Assembly (NCBI GenBank): GCA_029940245.1
Contig: JAOZRF010000054.1
Span: 1-11,215, forward strand
Length of the DNA stretch: 11,215 nt
Reading direction: 5' to 3'
Source of the DNA: Desulfobacula sp.
GTDB lineage: Bacteria > Desulfobacterota > Desulfobacteria > Desulfobacterales > Desulfobacteraceae
The notes beneath the pieces are model-generated. The model ran no database searches and was not told the origin of the DNA. It saw only the letters and a list, made by a program, of their open reading frames with translations. Position 1 is the stretch's first letter. Each line of letters begins with the position of its first letter. This document shows, piece after piece, positions 1-5,827 of the stretch. The translations under genes and the position numbers were made by a program.

Positions 1-990
1 GCCGCGCTTGAACTTTCCGACCTTGGCCTTGCCATTGGATGTATTGCCGATATCAGGGAAGATGGTCAGAACCCGGTGCTGTTGAAAAAAATACAGGACA
101 AGAACATTTTGTTTTTAAAAGGGTGGGTGGCCACAAAAGCCCATGGCAGAAAACTTGTAAAAAAAGTGAGTCTTGCAAGTGTTGACGGTCAGGTGTCAAA
201 AACATTTGACTGCGATCTTGTTGTGGCATCGGCCGGGATGACACCTGTTACCGGTCATATTACCGTGGCCCGGGGAACCCTTAAGTATGATAACCATACG
301 GGGTTTTTCCTGCCGGATCAAATGCCGGAAAAAATGCATGCCGCAGGTCGTCTTTTAGGTCTTAATGATCCTTTGTCTATTGAAACGTCAGGCACTCTTG
401 CAGGTTTAAAGGCTGCCTTTGACTGTGAAAATTGTTCCATCAGGGAAATCGGTGAAGCAAAAAAAGCTCTGGAAAACCTTCCGGGACCGGATCGGGGGAC
501 AAAGCTTGTAACCGCACCGGTAAAAGGTCGTAAGAGTTTTATCTGTTTTGATGAAGATGCAACCATTAAAAATATTAAACAGGCCATAGATAAGGGCTTT
601 GATATGCCGGAACTGATCAAGCGGTTTACAGCCACGGGATTAGGACCGGGACAGGGCGGTATCCCCGGTCATAACCTGCCCTTATATGTGGCTAAATATC
701 AGGCCCTGCCCGATATTTCCATCAGACCCACCAATGTCAGGCCTCCCCTTGTTCCCACATTGATTGCTACCTATGCCGGGGTCAATCACAAAATGTTCAA
801 AATAACGCCCATGGATGAGATGCAGAGAAAAGAAGGTGGAATTTTCAGGAATCTCGGTGTATGGCAACGGGCTCGATATTTTTCCGATGATTATCCTGTA
901 AAAAAGAGATTGAAAATGTCAGATCAAATGTGGGAATGCTGGATGGATCAACCCTTGGTAAGTTCAGACTCCATGGGCCGGATGCATTAA
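1..990 (+). CDS. soxA: Sarcosine oxidase alpha subunit-like protein (SoxA), 5'-partial, frame ends early
   Basis: The frame is open from base 1, so the start lies upstream of the window. The first ~190 residues look like the second half of the FAD/NAD-binding part of SoxA-type proteins, including an 'SAGMTPVTGH' segment and the 'AAGRLLGLND' stretch. Next comes the linker domain: 'SFICFDEDATIKNI', 'GLGPGQGGIPGHN', 'VRPPLVPT', and finally 'GVWQRARYF' just before the expected GcvT-like domain. Known SoxA proteins are about 960-1000 residues; roughly 320-350 residues are missing upstream. The linker has neither the CxC nor the CxxC cysteines of related opine-oxidase/HcnB-type proteins, so no [2Fe-2S] cluster is expected there. 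After the A-run at 900-905 this frame gives about 27 residues with no family resemblance and stops at 988-990, while the homologous GcvT-like domain continues in the -1 frame. Role inferred: pyridine-nucleotide/THF-binding large subunit of an amine demethylating dehydrogenase. Confidence 0.82.
   Translation, partial: AALELSDLGLAIGCIADIREDGQNPVLLKKIQDKNILFLKGWVATKAHGRKLVKKVSLASVDGQVSKTFDCDLVVASAGMTPVTGHITVARGTLKYDNHTGFFLPDQMPEKMHAAGRLLGLNDPLSIETSGTLAGLKAAFDCENCSIREIGEAKKALENLPGPDRGTKLVTAPVKGRKSFICFDEDATIKNIKQAIDKGFDMPELIKRFTATGLGPGQGGIPGHNLPLYVAKYQALPDISIRPTNVRPPLVPTLIATYAGVNHKMFKITPMDEMQRKEGGIFRNLGVWQRARYFSDDYPVKKRLKMSDQMWECWMDQPLVSSDSMGRMH
900..906 (+). other. A AAA AAG slippery heptamer: candidate -1 frameshift site in soxA
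   Basis: In the frame of the upstream SoxA part the codons are GTA AAA AAG, so the heptamer A AAA AAG is in the phase required for simultaneous -1 slippage; it is the same heptamer used in E. coli dnaX. A -1 shift here gives '..DYPVKK' followed by 'EIENVRSNVGMLDGSTLGKF', which is what SoxA-family proteins have at this junction. The -1 frame has a TGA at 888-890, so the crossover must lie between about 891 and the point where homology resumes. No clear Shine-Dalgarno-like stimulator is seen upstream and no strong hairpin within 10 bases downstream; an imperfect stem (CCCTTGG near 951 with CCATGGG near 972) is rather distant. The alternative is a one-base loss from an A7 run, as a real mutation or a sequencing error. 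Confidence 0.5.
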
Positions 991-1937
991 AAGCCCTCCA
1001 GCGGGTATTTATCTCAGATATGTCCAAATTAAAACAAGGACGGATCAAATATTCTGCCATGTGTAATGATGATGGCTGCGTGATAGATGATGGGGTTGTC
1101 GTCAAACAGGGAGAAAATGATTATTATTTCACAACATCAAGTGGCCGTGCAGGACAGACCGTTGAATGGATCAGATACCACACCCGGTATGATGGGTGGG
1201 ATTTTGCCATTGTAAACCTTACAGATGCCATGGGGGTCATAAATCTTTCAGGACCCAATTCAAGGAAGGTGCTTGAAAAAGTTGTGGATATTGATATTTC
1301 AAATGAAGCTTTTGGGTATTCTGAATACAAAACCTTTAAAATACAGGATACAATTCCTGCAAGAGCCATGCGCCTGGGATTTGTGGGCGAACTTTCCTAT
1401 GAGCTGCATGTGCCATCTTCGTATATGAAGGCTGTGTGGCTCATGCTCAAGGAAGCGGGAAAAGAATTCAATATATTAAATTTTGGTGTTGAAGCCCAGA
1501 ACGTGCTTCGTATGGAAAAATGTCATATCATCCTGGGTATGGAATCTGAACAGAGAACCAATCTTCTGGATGTGGGCCTTGGTTTTTTGTGGGATCGCAA
1601 AAAAACAGAGGCAAAAACCGTGGGTGCTGTGGCGTTGCGCCAGGCAGAAAATGATCAGACCCGGCTTAAGCTTGTGGGCTTTAAAATGGAAAACAATGGA
1701 AGAGCTCCCAGGGATGGTGCATTGATTGTGGATGACAAGGTCAGGGGATATATTGCTACGGCAAGGGACAGCTTTTCATTAAAGGAAGCTGTGGGAATGG
1801 CCCTGGTTGAGGCACCTCTTTCCAAAATCGGCACAAGGCTCACGATTTTTGAGGATGAGTGCGGTGATGAAAGGATTTATGGAAAAGTAGTTGCCATGCC
1901 GTTTTATGATCCAGAAGGCAAACGGATGAAAATATAA
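930..1937 (+). CDS. soxA: GcvT-like (aminomethyltransferase/THF-binding) C-terminal domain of SoxA, in the -1 frame
   Basis: This frame encodes the C-terminal GcvT-like domain that is normally fused to SoxA. Family resemblance begins upstream of any start codon, at about 903 ('KKEIENVRS'), and continues through 'VGMLDGSTLGKF', 'GPDALKALQRVF', 'SGPNSRKVLEKV' and 'ISNEAF'. The folate-domain motif 'GFVGELSYELHVP' is at 1377-1415, followed by 'GVEAQNVLRMEK' and 'TNLLDVGLGFLW'. In the known family this domain binds tetrahydrofolate and captures the methylene released on amine oxidation as 5,10-methylene-THF. A separate start at GTG 930 or ATG 936 is possible, but neither has a Shine-Dalgarno sequence and both would cut into conserved sequence. 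The natural reading is therefore one protein split by the frameshift at 900-906, with 645 residues visible when joined. The stop at 1935 overlaps the ribosome binding site of the next gene. Confidence 0.82.
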   Translation: MGMLDGSTLGKFRLHGPDALKALQRVFISDMSKLKQGRIKYSAMCNDDGCVIDDGVVVKQGENDYYFTTSSGRAGQTVEWIRYHTRYDGWDFAIVNLTDAMGVINLSGPNSRKVLEKVVDIDISNEAFGYSEYKTFKIQDTIPARAMRLGFVGELSYELHVPSSYMKAVWLMLKEAGKEFNILNFGVEAQNVLRMEKCHIILGMESEQRTNLLDVGLGFLWDRKKTEAKTVGAVALRQAENDQTRLKLVGFKMENNGRAPRDGALIVDDKVRGYIATARDSFSLKEAVGMALVEAPLSKIGTRLTIFEDECGDERIYGKVVAMPFYDPEGKRMKI

Positions 1938-1946
1938 GGACAAATC

Positions 1947-2582
1947 ATGGAAGAGATACAAAGAGTTTCCCCGGTTGTATTGAAAAGTACACCCCTTAAA
2001 ACTGAGACAAGGGATAATTGGGCGGTGGTTATGGAGTACCATGGAGAAGGTGACGGGCCATTCCTGGTTGACTTGAGTCACAAACCGCGGTTTGATCTAC
2101 AGGATGCCAACCTTGCAGTCATAAAACCGTTTGGAATTGTTATTCCTGCAACACCAGGCGATTGTGTTCTTGAAAACGGTATTCTTGCCAATCGCATGAA
2201 CCGCACACAGGTCTCATTGTTTAATTTTAACGGGCAGGACAATGTCAGCATGCCGGCTGACCCCGGATATACGGATGTCACAGAATCAACCTTATGTATC
2301 GCGCTGATCGGGAAAAATGTGTTTTCAATCTGTGAGAAATTGACAGCCCTTGATTTTATGGATAATCAAAGAAAGGCACCTTTCCTTTTTCAGGGTCCTT
2401 TTTCCCATGTGCCGTGTCAGATAGTGACATTGAGTAAAGAGATTGATAGTACAGGAATTATATTGACCTGCTCAAGAGGATATGGAAGAGATATGATCCA
2501 TTCCATTCTTGCCTCAGGTGAAGAGTTTGGGTTGCAACCAGCCGGCGAAAGCAGGTTTACCAACTGGATCAAGGCTCTTTAA
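1947..2582 (+). CDS. soxG: Sarcosine oxidase gamma subunit-like protein (SoxG)
   Basis: A 211-residue soluble protein with no signal peptide or membrane segment. It resembles the SoxG/GcvT-like small subunit of heterotetrameric sarcosine oxidase: 'FLVDLSHKPRFDLQ' near residue 40, 'CEKLTALDFM' in the middle, 'GPFSHVPCQIV', and a C-terminal 'SRGYGRDMIHSIL..GEEFGLQPAG' pattern. In characterised sarcosine oxidases gamma is a non-catalytic subunit that packs against the GcvT-like domain of alpha. The start at ATG 1947 is supported by TAAGGA at 1935-1940, which overlaps the stop of the preceding frame; the gap is 9 bases, so translation is probably coupled to that of the SoxA C-terminal part. Similarity is weaker than for neighbouring genes, as usual in this fast-evolving family, and part of the assignment rests on position. 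No SoxD-like (zinc) subunit gene is seen. Confidence 0.68.
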   Translation: MEEIQRVSPVVLKSTPLKTETRDNWAVVMEYHGEGDGPFLVDLSHKPRFDLQDANLAVIKPFGIVIPATPGDCVLENGILANRMNRTQVSLFNFNGQDNVSMPADPGYTDVTESTLCIALIGKNVFSICEKLTALDFMDNQRKAPFLFQGPFSHVPCQIVTLSKEIDSTGIILTCSRGYGRDMIHSILASGEEFGLQPAGESRFTNWIKAL

Positions 2583-2583
2583 T

Positions 2584-2621
2584 AAACCGGTAATCGGGGT
2601 CAGACCCCAATAGTTGGGTTT
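2584..2621 (+). repeat. Imperfect inverted repeat centred on GGGGTCAGACCCC (REP-like palindrome)
   Basis: The gap between soxG and the next gene holds a palindrome at 2596-2608 with perfect 6-base arms (GGGGTC and GACCCC) around a single A. It is flanked by a second complementary pair, AAACC at 2584-2588 and GGTTT at 2617-2621, giving a longer hairpin with a mismatched middle. A near-duplicate of TTGGGTTTAG follows as TTGGGTTAAG (2614-2623 and 2628-2637). From memory, this palindrome type is dispersed in many proteobacterial genomes and is often linked to REP-associated transposases, but the copy number here cannot be judged. It could also attenuate transcription between the two halves of the cluster, although no T-tract follows. 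Confidence 0.5.
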
Positions 2622-2683
2622 AGCAATTGGGTTAAGAATTTTCAGGTTTTCTATGAGAAACAAAATAGAAGGAGAAAAAAAAC

Positions 2684-4021
2684 ATGGACAAAAAATTTGA
2701 TGCAATTATCATTGGAGCCGGTGTAATAGGATGCCCAATCGCTTACGAGCTTTCAAAAATCGGATACAAAACCCTTACTGTTGACAAGCATACAGATGCC
2801 GGAGAAGGCTCAACCGCTGGATCTTGTGCCATTGTAAGAGCCCATTACTCTACTGCCGACGGCGTTGCCATGGCCTATGAGGGCTTTCAATACTGGCTGA
2901 ACTGGGAAAAATATCTGGATAATGTAAAAGATGAAAAAGGACTTGCCAGGTACATGAACACAGGATCTTTGTTGGTCAAATCCCAGGGGCACGACTGGAA
3001 AAAAGTTCAGAAAAATTATGATGAAGTGGGTGTGAAGTACGAAGAATGGGATAATGATAAAATAAAAAAAATGATTCCCATTGTTGATCTCCACGAATTC
3101 TGGCCCATCACTCGTCCTGAAGACCCGGCGTTTTATAATGAACCTGTAAAAGAGCTTGAAGGGGGAATTTTCTGCCCTGAAGGCGGTTATGTCAATGACC
3201 CGACCCTGTCTGCCCATAATATCATGAGGGCTGCTGAAGCAAAGGGCGCCAAGTTTATGTTTAATGCCGAGGTAGTTGATATCAGAAGTGAAAATGGCAA
3301 AGTAACAGGCATTACATTGAAAGACGGCACCCGGATTGATGCGCGGATTGTTGTTAATGTTGGCGGGCCCCATTCCTTTAAGATTAATAAGATGGCCAAA
3401 GGTGTATGGGAAGGCTGCAACATTAAAACAAAGGCACTTCGCCATGAAGTCATGTATTGTCCTTCACCTGAAGGATATGATTATCTCAATGACGGGTATC
3501 ACATGTCTGATGGAGATATCGGCTGCTATGTCCGCCCTGAAGTGGGGAATACATTTTTGGTCGGCAGTGAAGATCCGGACTGCGATCCCCAGGAATGGGT
3601 TGATCCTGACACCTTTTATGCCGGCAAAGGCGGGCATGGCAAGGATAATGTCCTCACTGAAGAGCAGTGGAAAGCACAGTGCTACAGGCTTGGCAAACGG
3701 ATTCCAACGCTTTCCGTACCCAACCAGCCAAAAGGGGTTGTTGATCTTTATGACTGCTCTGATGACTGGATTCCTGTTTATGATAAGTCTGATCTGCCAG
3801 GGTATTATATGGCAATCGGGACCAGTGGAAACCAGTACAAAAATGCACCCGTTGTCGGGCACATGATGGCCAAGTTGATCGATGCCTGCGAAAAGGGTCT
3901 GGATCATGATAAAGAGCCCTTGCAATACAAGTTCAAGTATACTGACAGGTCAACCAATGTGGGTTTTTTCTCAAGAAAACGGGAGATAAATTATAATAGT
4001 TCTTTTTCAGTTAATGGATAA
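2684..4021 (+). CDS. SoxB-like FAD-dependent amine oxidoreductase (DAO family), copy 1
   Basis: A 445-residue member of the D-amino-acid oxidase/sarcosine oxidase beta fold. The N-terminal FAD-binding Rossmann motif is G11-x-G13-xx-G16 ('IIGAGVIG') with D34 at the end of the second strand. 'GSTAGSCAIVR' follows at 42-52, where dimethylglycine and sarcosine dehydrogenases carry a Trp-His pair for covalent FAD. That His is absent, so FAD is probably non-covalent at this site, as in SoxB. Near the C-terminus 'SDDWIPVYDKSDLPGYY' and 'IGTSGNQYKNAP' (359-389) form the second FAD-contacting region. AAGGAG at 2669-2674, 9 bases before the ATG, fixes the start. Beside SoxA/SoxG-like genes and directly before ETF genes, it is probably the catalytic subunit that oxidises an N-methyl group of dimethylglycine, sarcosine or a similar amine, passing electrons to ETF. 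The exact substrate cannot be read from sequence. It is a clear paralog of the gene at 9219. Confidence 0.85.
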   Translation: MDKKFDAIIIGAGVIGCPIAYELSKIGYKTLTVDKHTDAGEGSTAGSCAIVRAHYSTADGVAMAYEGFQYWLNWEKYLDNVKDEKGLARYMNTGSLLVKSQGHDWKKVQKNYDEVGVKYEEWDNDKIKKMIPIVDLHEFWPITRPEDPAFYNEPVKELEGGIFCPEGGYVNDPTLSAHNIMRAAEAKGAKFMFNAEVVDIRSENGKVTGITLKDGTRIDARIVVNVGGPHSFKINKMAKGVWEGCNIKTKALRHEVMYCPSPEGYDYLNDGYHMSDGDIGCYVRPEVGNTFLVGSEDPDCDPQEWVDPDTFYAGKGGHGKDNVLTEEQWKAQCYRLGKRIPTLSVPNQPKGVVDLYDCSDDWIPVYDKSDLPGYYMAIGTSGNQYKNAPVVGHMMAKLIDACEKGLDHDKEPLQYKFKYTDRSTNVGFFSRKREINYNSSFSVNG

Positions 4022-4024
4022 TAG

Positions 4025-4792
4025 ATGCAAATCTATGTTTGTATCAAGCATGTTCCTGATTCTGCCGCTAATATTTCCATAATCGGTAAAAACAGTATTG
4101 ATGAAAATGTAAACTTTCTTTTAAACCCCTATGATGAGCATGCACTTACTGAAGCTGCCAGAATTAAAAATAATCTGCCCGGTACTGAAGTGATAGCGGT
4201 CTGCCTGGGTAAAGCAGATGCTGAAAAAACCCTTCGGTCTGCCCTGGCCATGGGGGCTGATCGAGGGATTTTGATTGCCAAAGAGAAAAATTACGACAGC
4301 AGGGTAACTGCCCTTGCCCTTAAGGCAGCCATTGAACATGATGGAAAACCCGGGCTGATTTTTACGGGCAAAGAATCCATTGATGAGGGCGGCATGCAGA
4401 CCATGTTCCGGATCGGGGCGTTATTTGATTTTCCAGTTGCCACAAATGTGGTCAAGCTGGATATTGAGGCGGACAGGGCAGTTGTTGTTTGTGAACTGTC
4501 CGGCGGCATTACCCATACCTATGAGATGTCTTTGCCCTGCGTTATGGGCACGGGAAGAGGATTGAATACGCCCAGGTATCCGACTTTTCCGGATGTGGTT
4601 AAATCAAAAAAAAAACCGGTCCAGAAAATTGCTTTTACTGATTTGAATATTAAAGCTTCTTTGGCTGGAATGCGCGTTATTGAATTAAAACCCTTGTACC
4701 AGGCCCGTCAGCCCAAAGAGATCAAGGGTGATGCCACCGTTGTTGCCAAAGAACTGATCAGAATTCTTAAACAAGAGGCAAAGGTTCTATAA
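4025..4792 (+). CDS. etfB: Electron transfer flavoprotein beta subunit
   Basis: A 255-residue protein with the usual ETF-beta features: N-terminal 'CIKHVPD' (6-12), 'LNPYDEHAL' (33-41), the nucleotide-binding 'GKESIDEGGMQT' corresponding to the family 'GKQAID' segment, and the signature region 'LPCVMGTGRGLNTPRYP' followed by a lysine-rich 'KSKKKP'. ETF-beta binds AMP and, with the alpha subunit, carries electrons from flavin dehydrogenases. The gene starts 3 bases after the stop of the FAD oxidoreductase and has no obvious Shine-Dalgarno sequence, so translation is probably coupled. Its stop overlaps the start of etfA in TAATG. The lysines at 195-197 are encoded as AAA AAA AAA within a run of ten A at 4606-4615, an uncommon slippage-prone tract. 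No ETF:quinone oxidoreductase gene is in the window. Confidence 0.95.
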   Translation: MQIYVCIKHVPDSAANISIIGKNSIDENVNFLLNPYDEHALTEAARIKNNLPGTEVIAVCLGKADAEKTLRSALAMGADRGILIAKEKNYDSRVTALALKAAIEHDGKPGLIFTGKESIDEGGMQTMFRIGALFDFPVATNVVKLDIEADRAVVVCELSGGITHTYEMSLPCVMGTGRGLNTPRYPTFPDVVKSKKKPVQKIAFTDLNIKASLAGMRVIELKPLYQARQPKEIKGDATVVAKELIRILKQEAKVL

Positions 4793-5742
4793 TGAAAAAT
4801 ATCGGAGTCATAATAGAACTGGATAAAGGAAGGGTTAAAGAAGCCAATTTGGGTATGATCACCCTGGCAAGAGCAAAAGATGTTAAGCTTTTTGCTTTTG
4901 TGCTGGATAAGCAGGCAATAAGTGTAAAAGCGGTTCTGGAATCCTTCGGCATCACAACGATTGTTGAAATCTGCCTTGCAAAAGACCAGCAGAATAACCC
5001 GGCAACAAGGGCAAAAGCCATGATAAATGCCATTAAAAAATTTAATATTTCCATGGTTTTCGGTCTTTGCACGGCAATGGGCAAAGATTTTTTACCGCGT
5101 ATGGCAGCATTGCTTGACGCTCCCCTGGTCATGGATTGTTTTTTTGTCGATCTTGAACAAAAAACAGCAAGAACATACCAGTATTCAGGTAAAATCATTG
5201 CCACGATACAATTATCAGGACAGACCCTTTTGTTTGGTATCAGACCCAATGCTATTGAACCTGTCAAGGCGCAGGAAAAAGCACGGATCTTGAAATTTGA
5301 TTCAAGCCATGTTTTTGCCGGGGGGTTAAGGGTTCTTAAATCAGGCGGAGCTGAAAAGAGTACCGCCATCAACCTTGCCGAGGCTGATGTGATTATTGCC
5401 GGAGGAAGAGGGATGAAAAACAGTGAAAACTTTAATATCCTTTTCCAGTGCGCTTCAAAGATCAATGCTGCTGTCGGCGCCTCCAGGGTGGCCGTGGATT
5501 CAGGTTGGGTCCCCTATTCCATGCAGGTGGGACAGACAGGTGAGAAAGTAAGCCCAAAGGTTTATATTGCCTGCGGCATATCAGGGTCTATCCAGCATTT
5601 TGCCGGGATGAAAACCTCGGGAATGATTATCGCGATAAACACGGATGAAAATGCCTCCATCCTGTCAAACTGTGATTATTATGTGAAGAAAGATGCGTTA
5701 GAGATCATTCCCGTGCTTACAAGAATTCTGGACAATGGCTGA
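4792..5742 (+). CDS. etfA: Electron transfer flavoprotein alpha subunit
   Basis: A 316-residue protein. The N-terminal half is a divergent ETF domain, and the C-terminal half is the strongly conserved FAD-binding domain: 'AGGRGMKNSENF', 'AVGASRVAVDSGWVP', 'VGQTG' (246-250), 'YIACGISGSIQH' (258-269) and 'AINTDENASI'. With EtfB it forms the FAD/AMP heterodimer that accepts electrons from dehydrogenases, here most likely the SoxB-like flavoenzymes on either side. Its ATG overlaps the etfB stop by one base (TAATG), typical of coupled expression. The length is normal for the family and no extra ferredoxin domain is fused. Nothing in the sequence alone shows whether this ETF is bifurcating. Confidence 0.95.
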   Translation: MKNIGVIIELDKGRVKEANLGMITLARAKDVKLFAFVLDKQAISVKAVLESFGITTIVEICLAKDQQNNPATRAKAMINAIKKFNISMVFGLCTAMGKDFLPRMAALLDAPLVMDCFFVDLEQKTARTYQYSGKIIATIQLSGQTLLFGIRPNAIEPVKAQEKARILKFDSSHVFAGGLRVLKSGGAEKSTAINLAEADVIIAGGRGMKNSENFNILFQCASKINAAVGASRVAVDSGWVPYSMQVGQTGEKVSPKVYIACGISGSIQHFAGMKTSGMIIAINTDENASILSNCDYYVKKDALEIIPVLTRILDNG

Positions 5743-5774
5743 GATAAAAAAATATGACGGCAACGCGTTTGTAT

Positions 5775-5804
5775 GATAAAAGTTAGCTGGCATAAATTTT
5801 TATC
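5775..5804 (+). promoter_or_regulatory. AT-rich hairpin just upstream of the AOR gene
   Basis: Arms GATAAAAGTT (5775-5784) and AATTTTTATC (5795-5804) pair over 10 positions, nine Watson-Crick and one G-U, around a 10-base loop. The right arm ends 5 bases before ATG 5810, so that start would be partly occluded and lacks a Shine-Dalgarno sequence, whereas the in-frame ATG 5828 is clear of it. The stem is mostly A-T and of modest stability. A TATGAT box at 5772-5777 overlaps its left arm, but no convincing -35 lies upstream. It could be an mRNA processing or stability element between etfA and AOR, or chance. Confidence 0.25.
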
Positions 5805-5827
5805 TGAAAATGAGTAGAGAAAAGAAC

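Noticed and set aside
930..1937. A stand-alone GcvT-type gene starting at GTG 930 or ATG 936
   Set aside because: No ribosome binding site lies before either codon, and family resemblance extends upstream in the same frame to about 903, inside what would be untranslated sequence. A fused SoxA interrupted by a frameshift explains it better.
2628..2657. Possible sigma-70 promoter (TTGGGT, 18 bases, TATGAG) before the first SoxB-like gene
   Set aside because: Both boxes match the consensus poorly and the gene fits an operon; too weak to list as a feature.
2810..3445. Long minus-strand open frame opposite the first SoxB-like gene (211 codons)
   Set aside because: It lies wholly within a well-supported coding gene, its product has no recognisable motif, and there is no ribosome binding site; it is a by-product of codon use on the other strand.
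4767..5465. Minus-strand open frame of 232 codons opposite etfA
   Set aside because: The opposite strand carries an unmistakable ETF alpha; the antisense product shows only chance composition.
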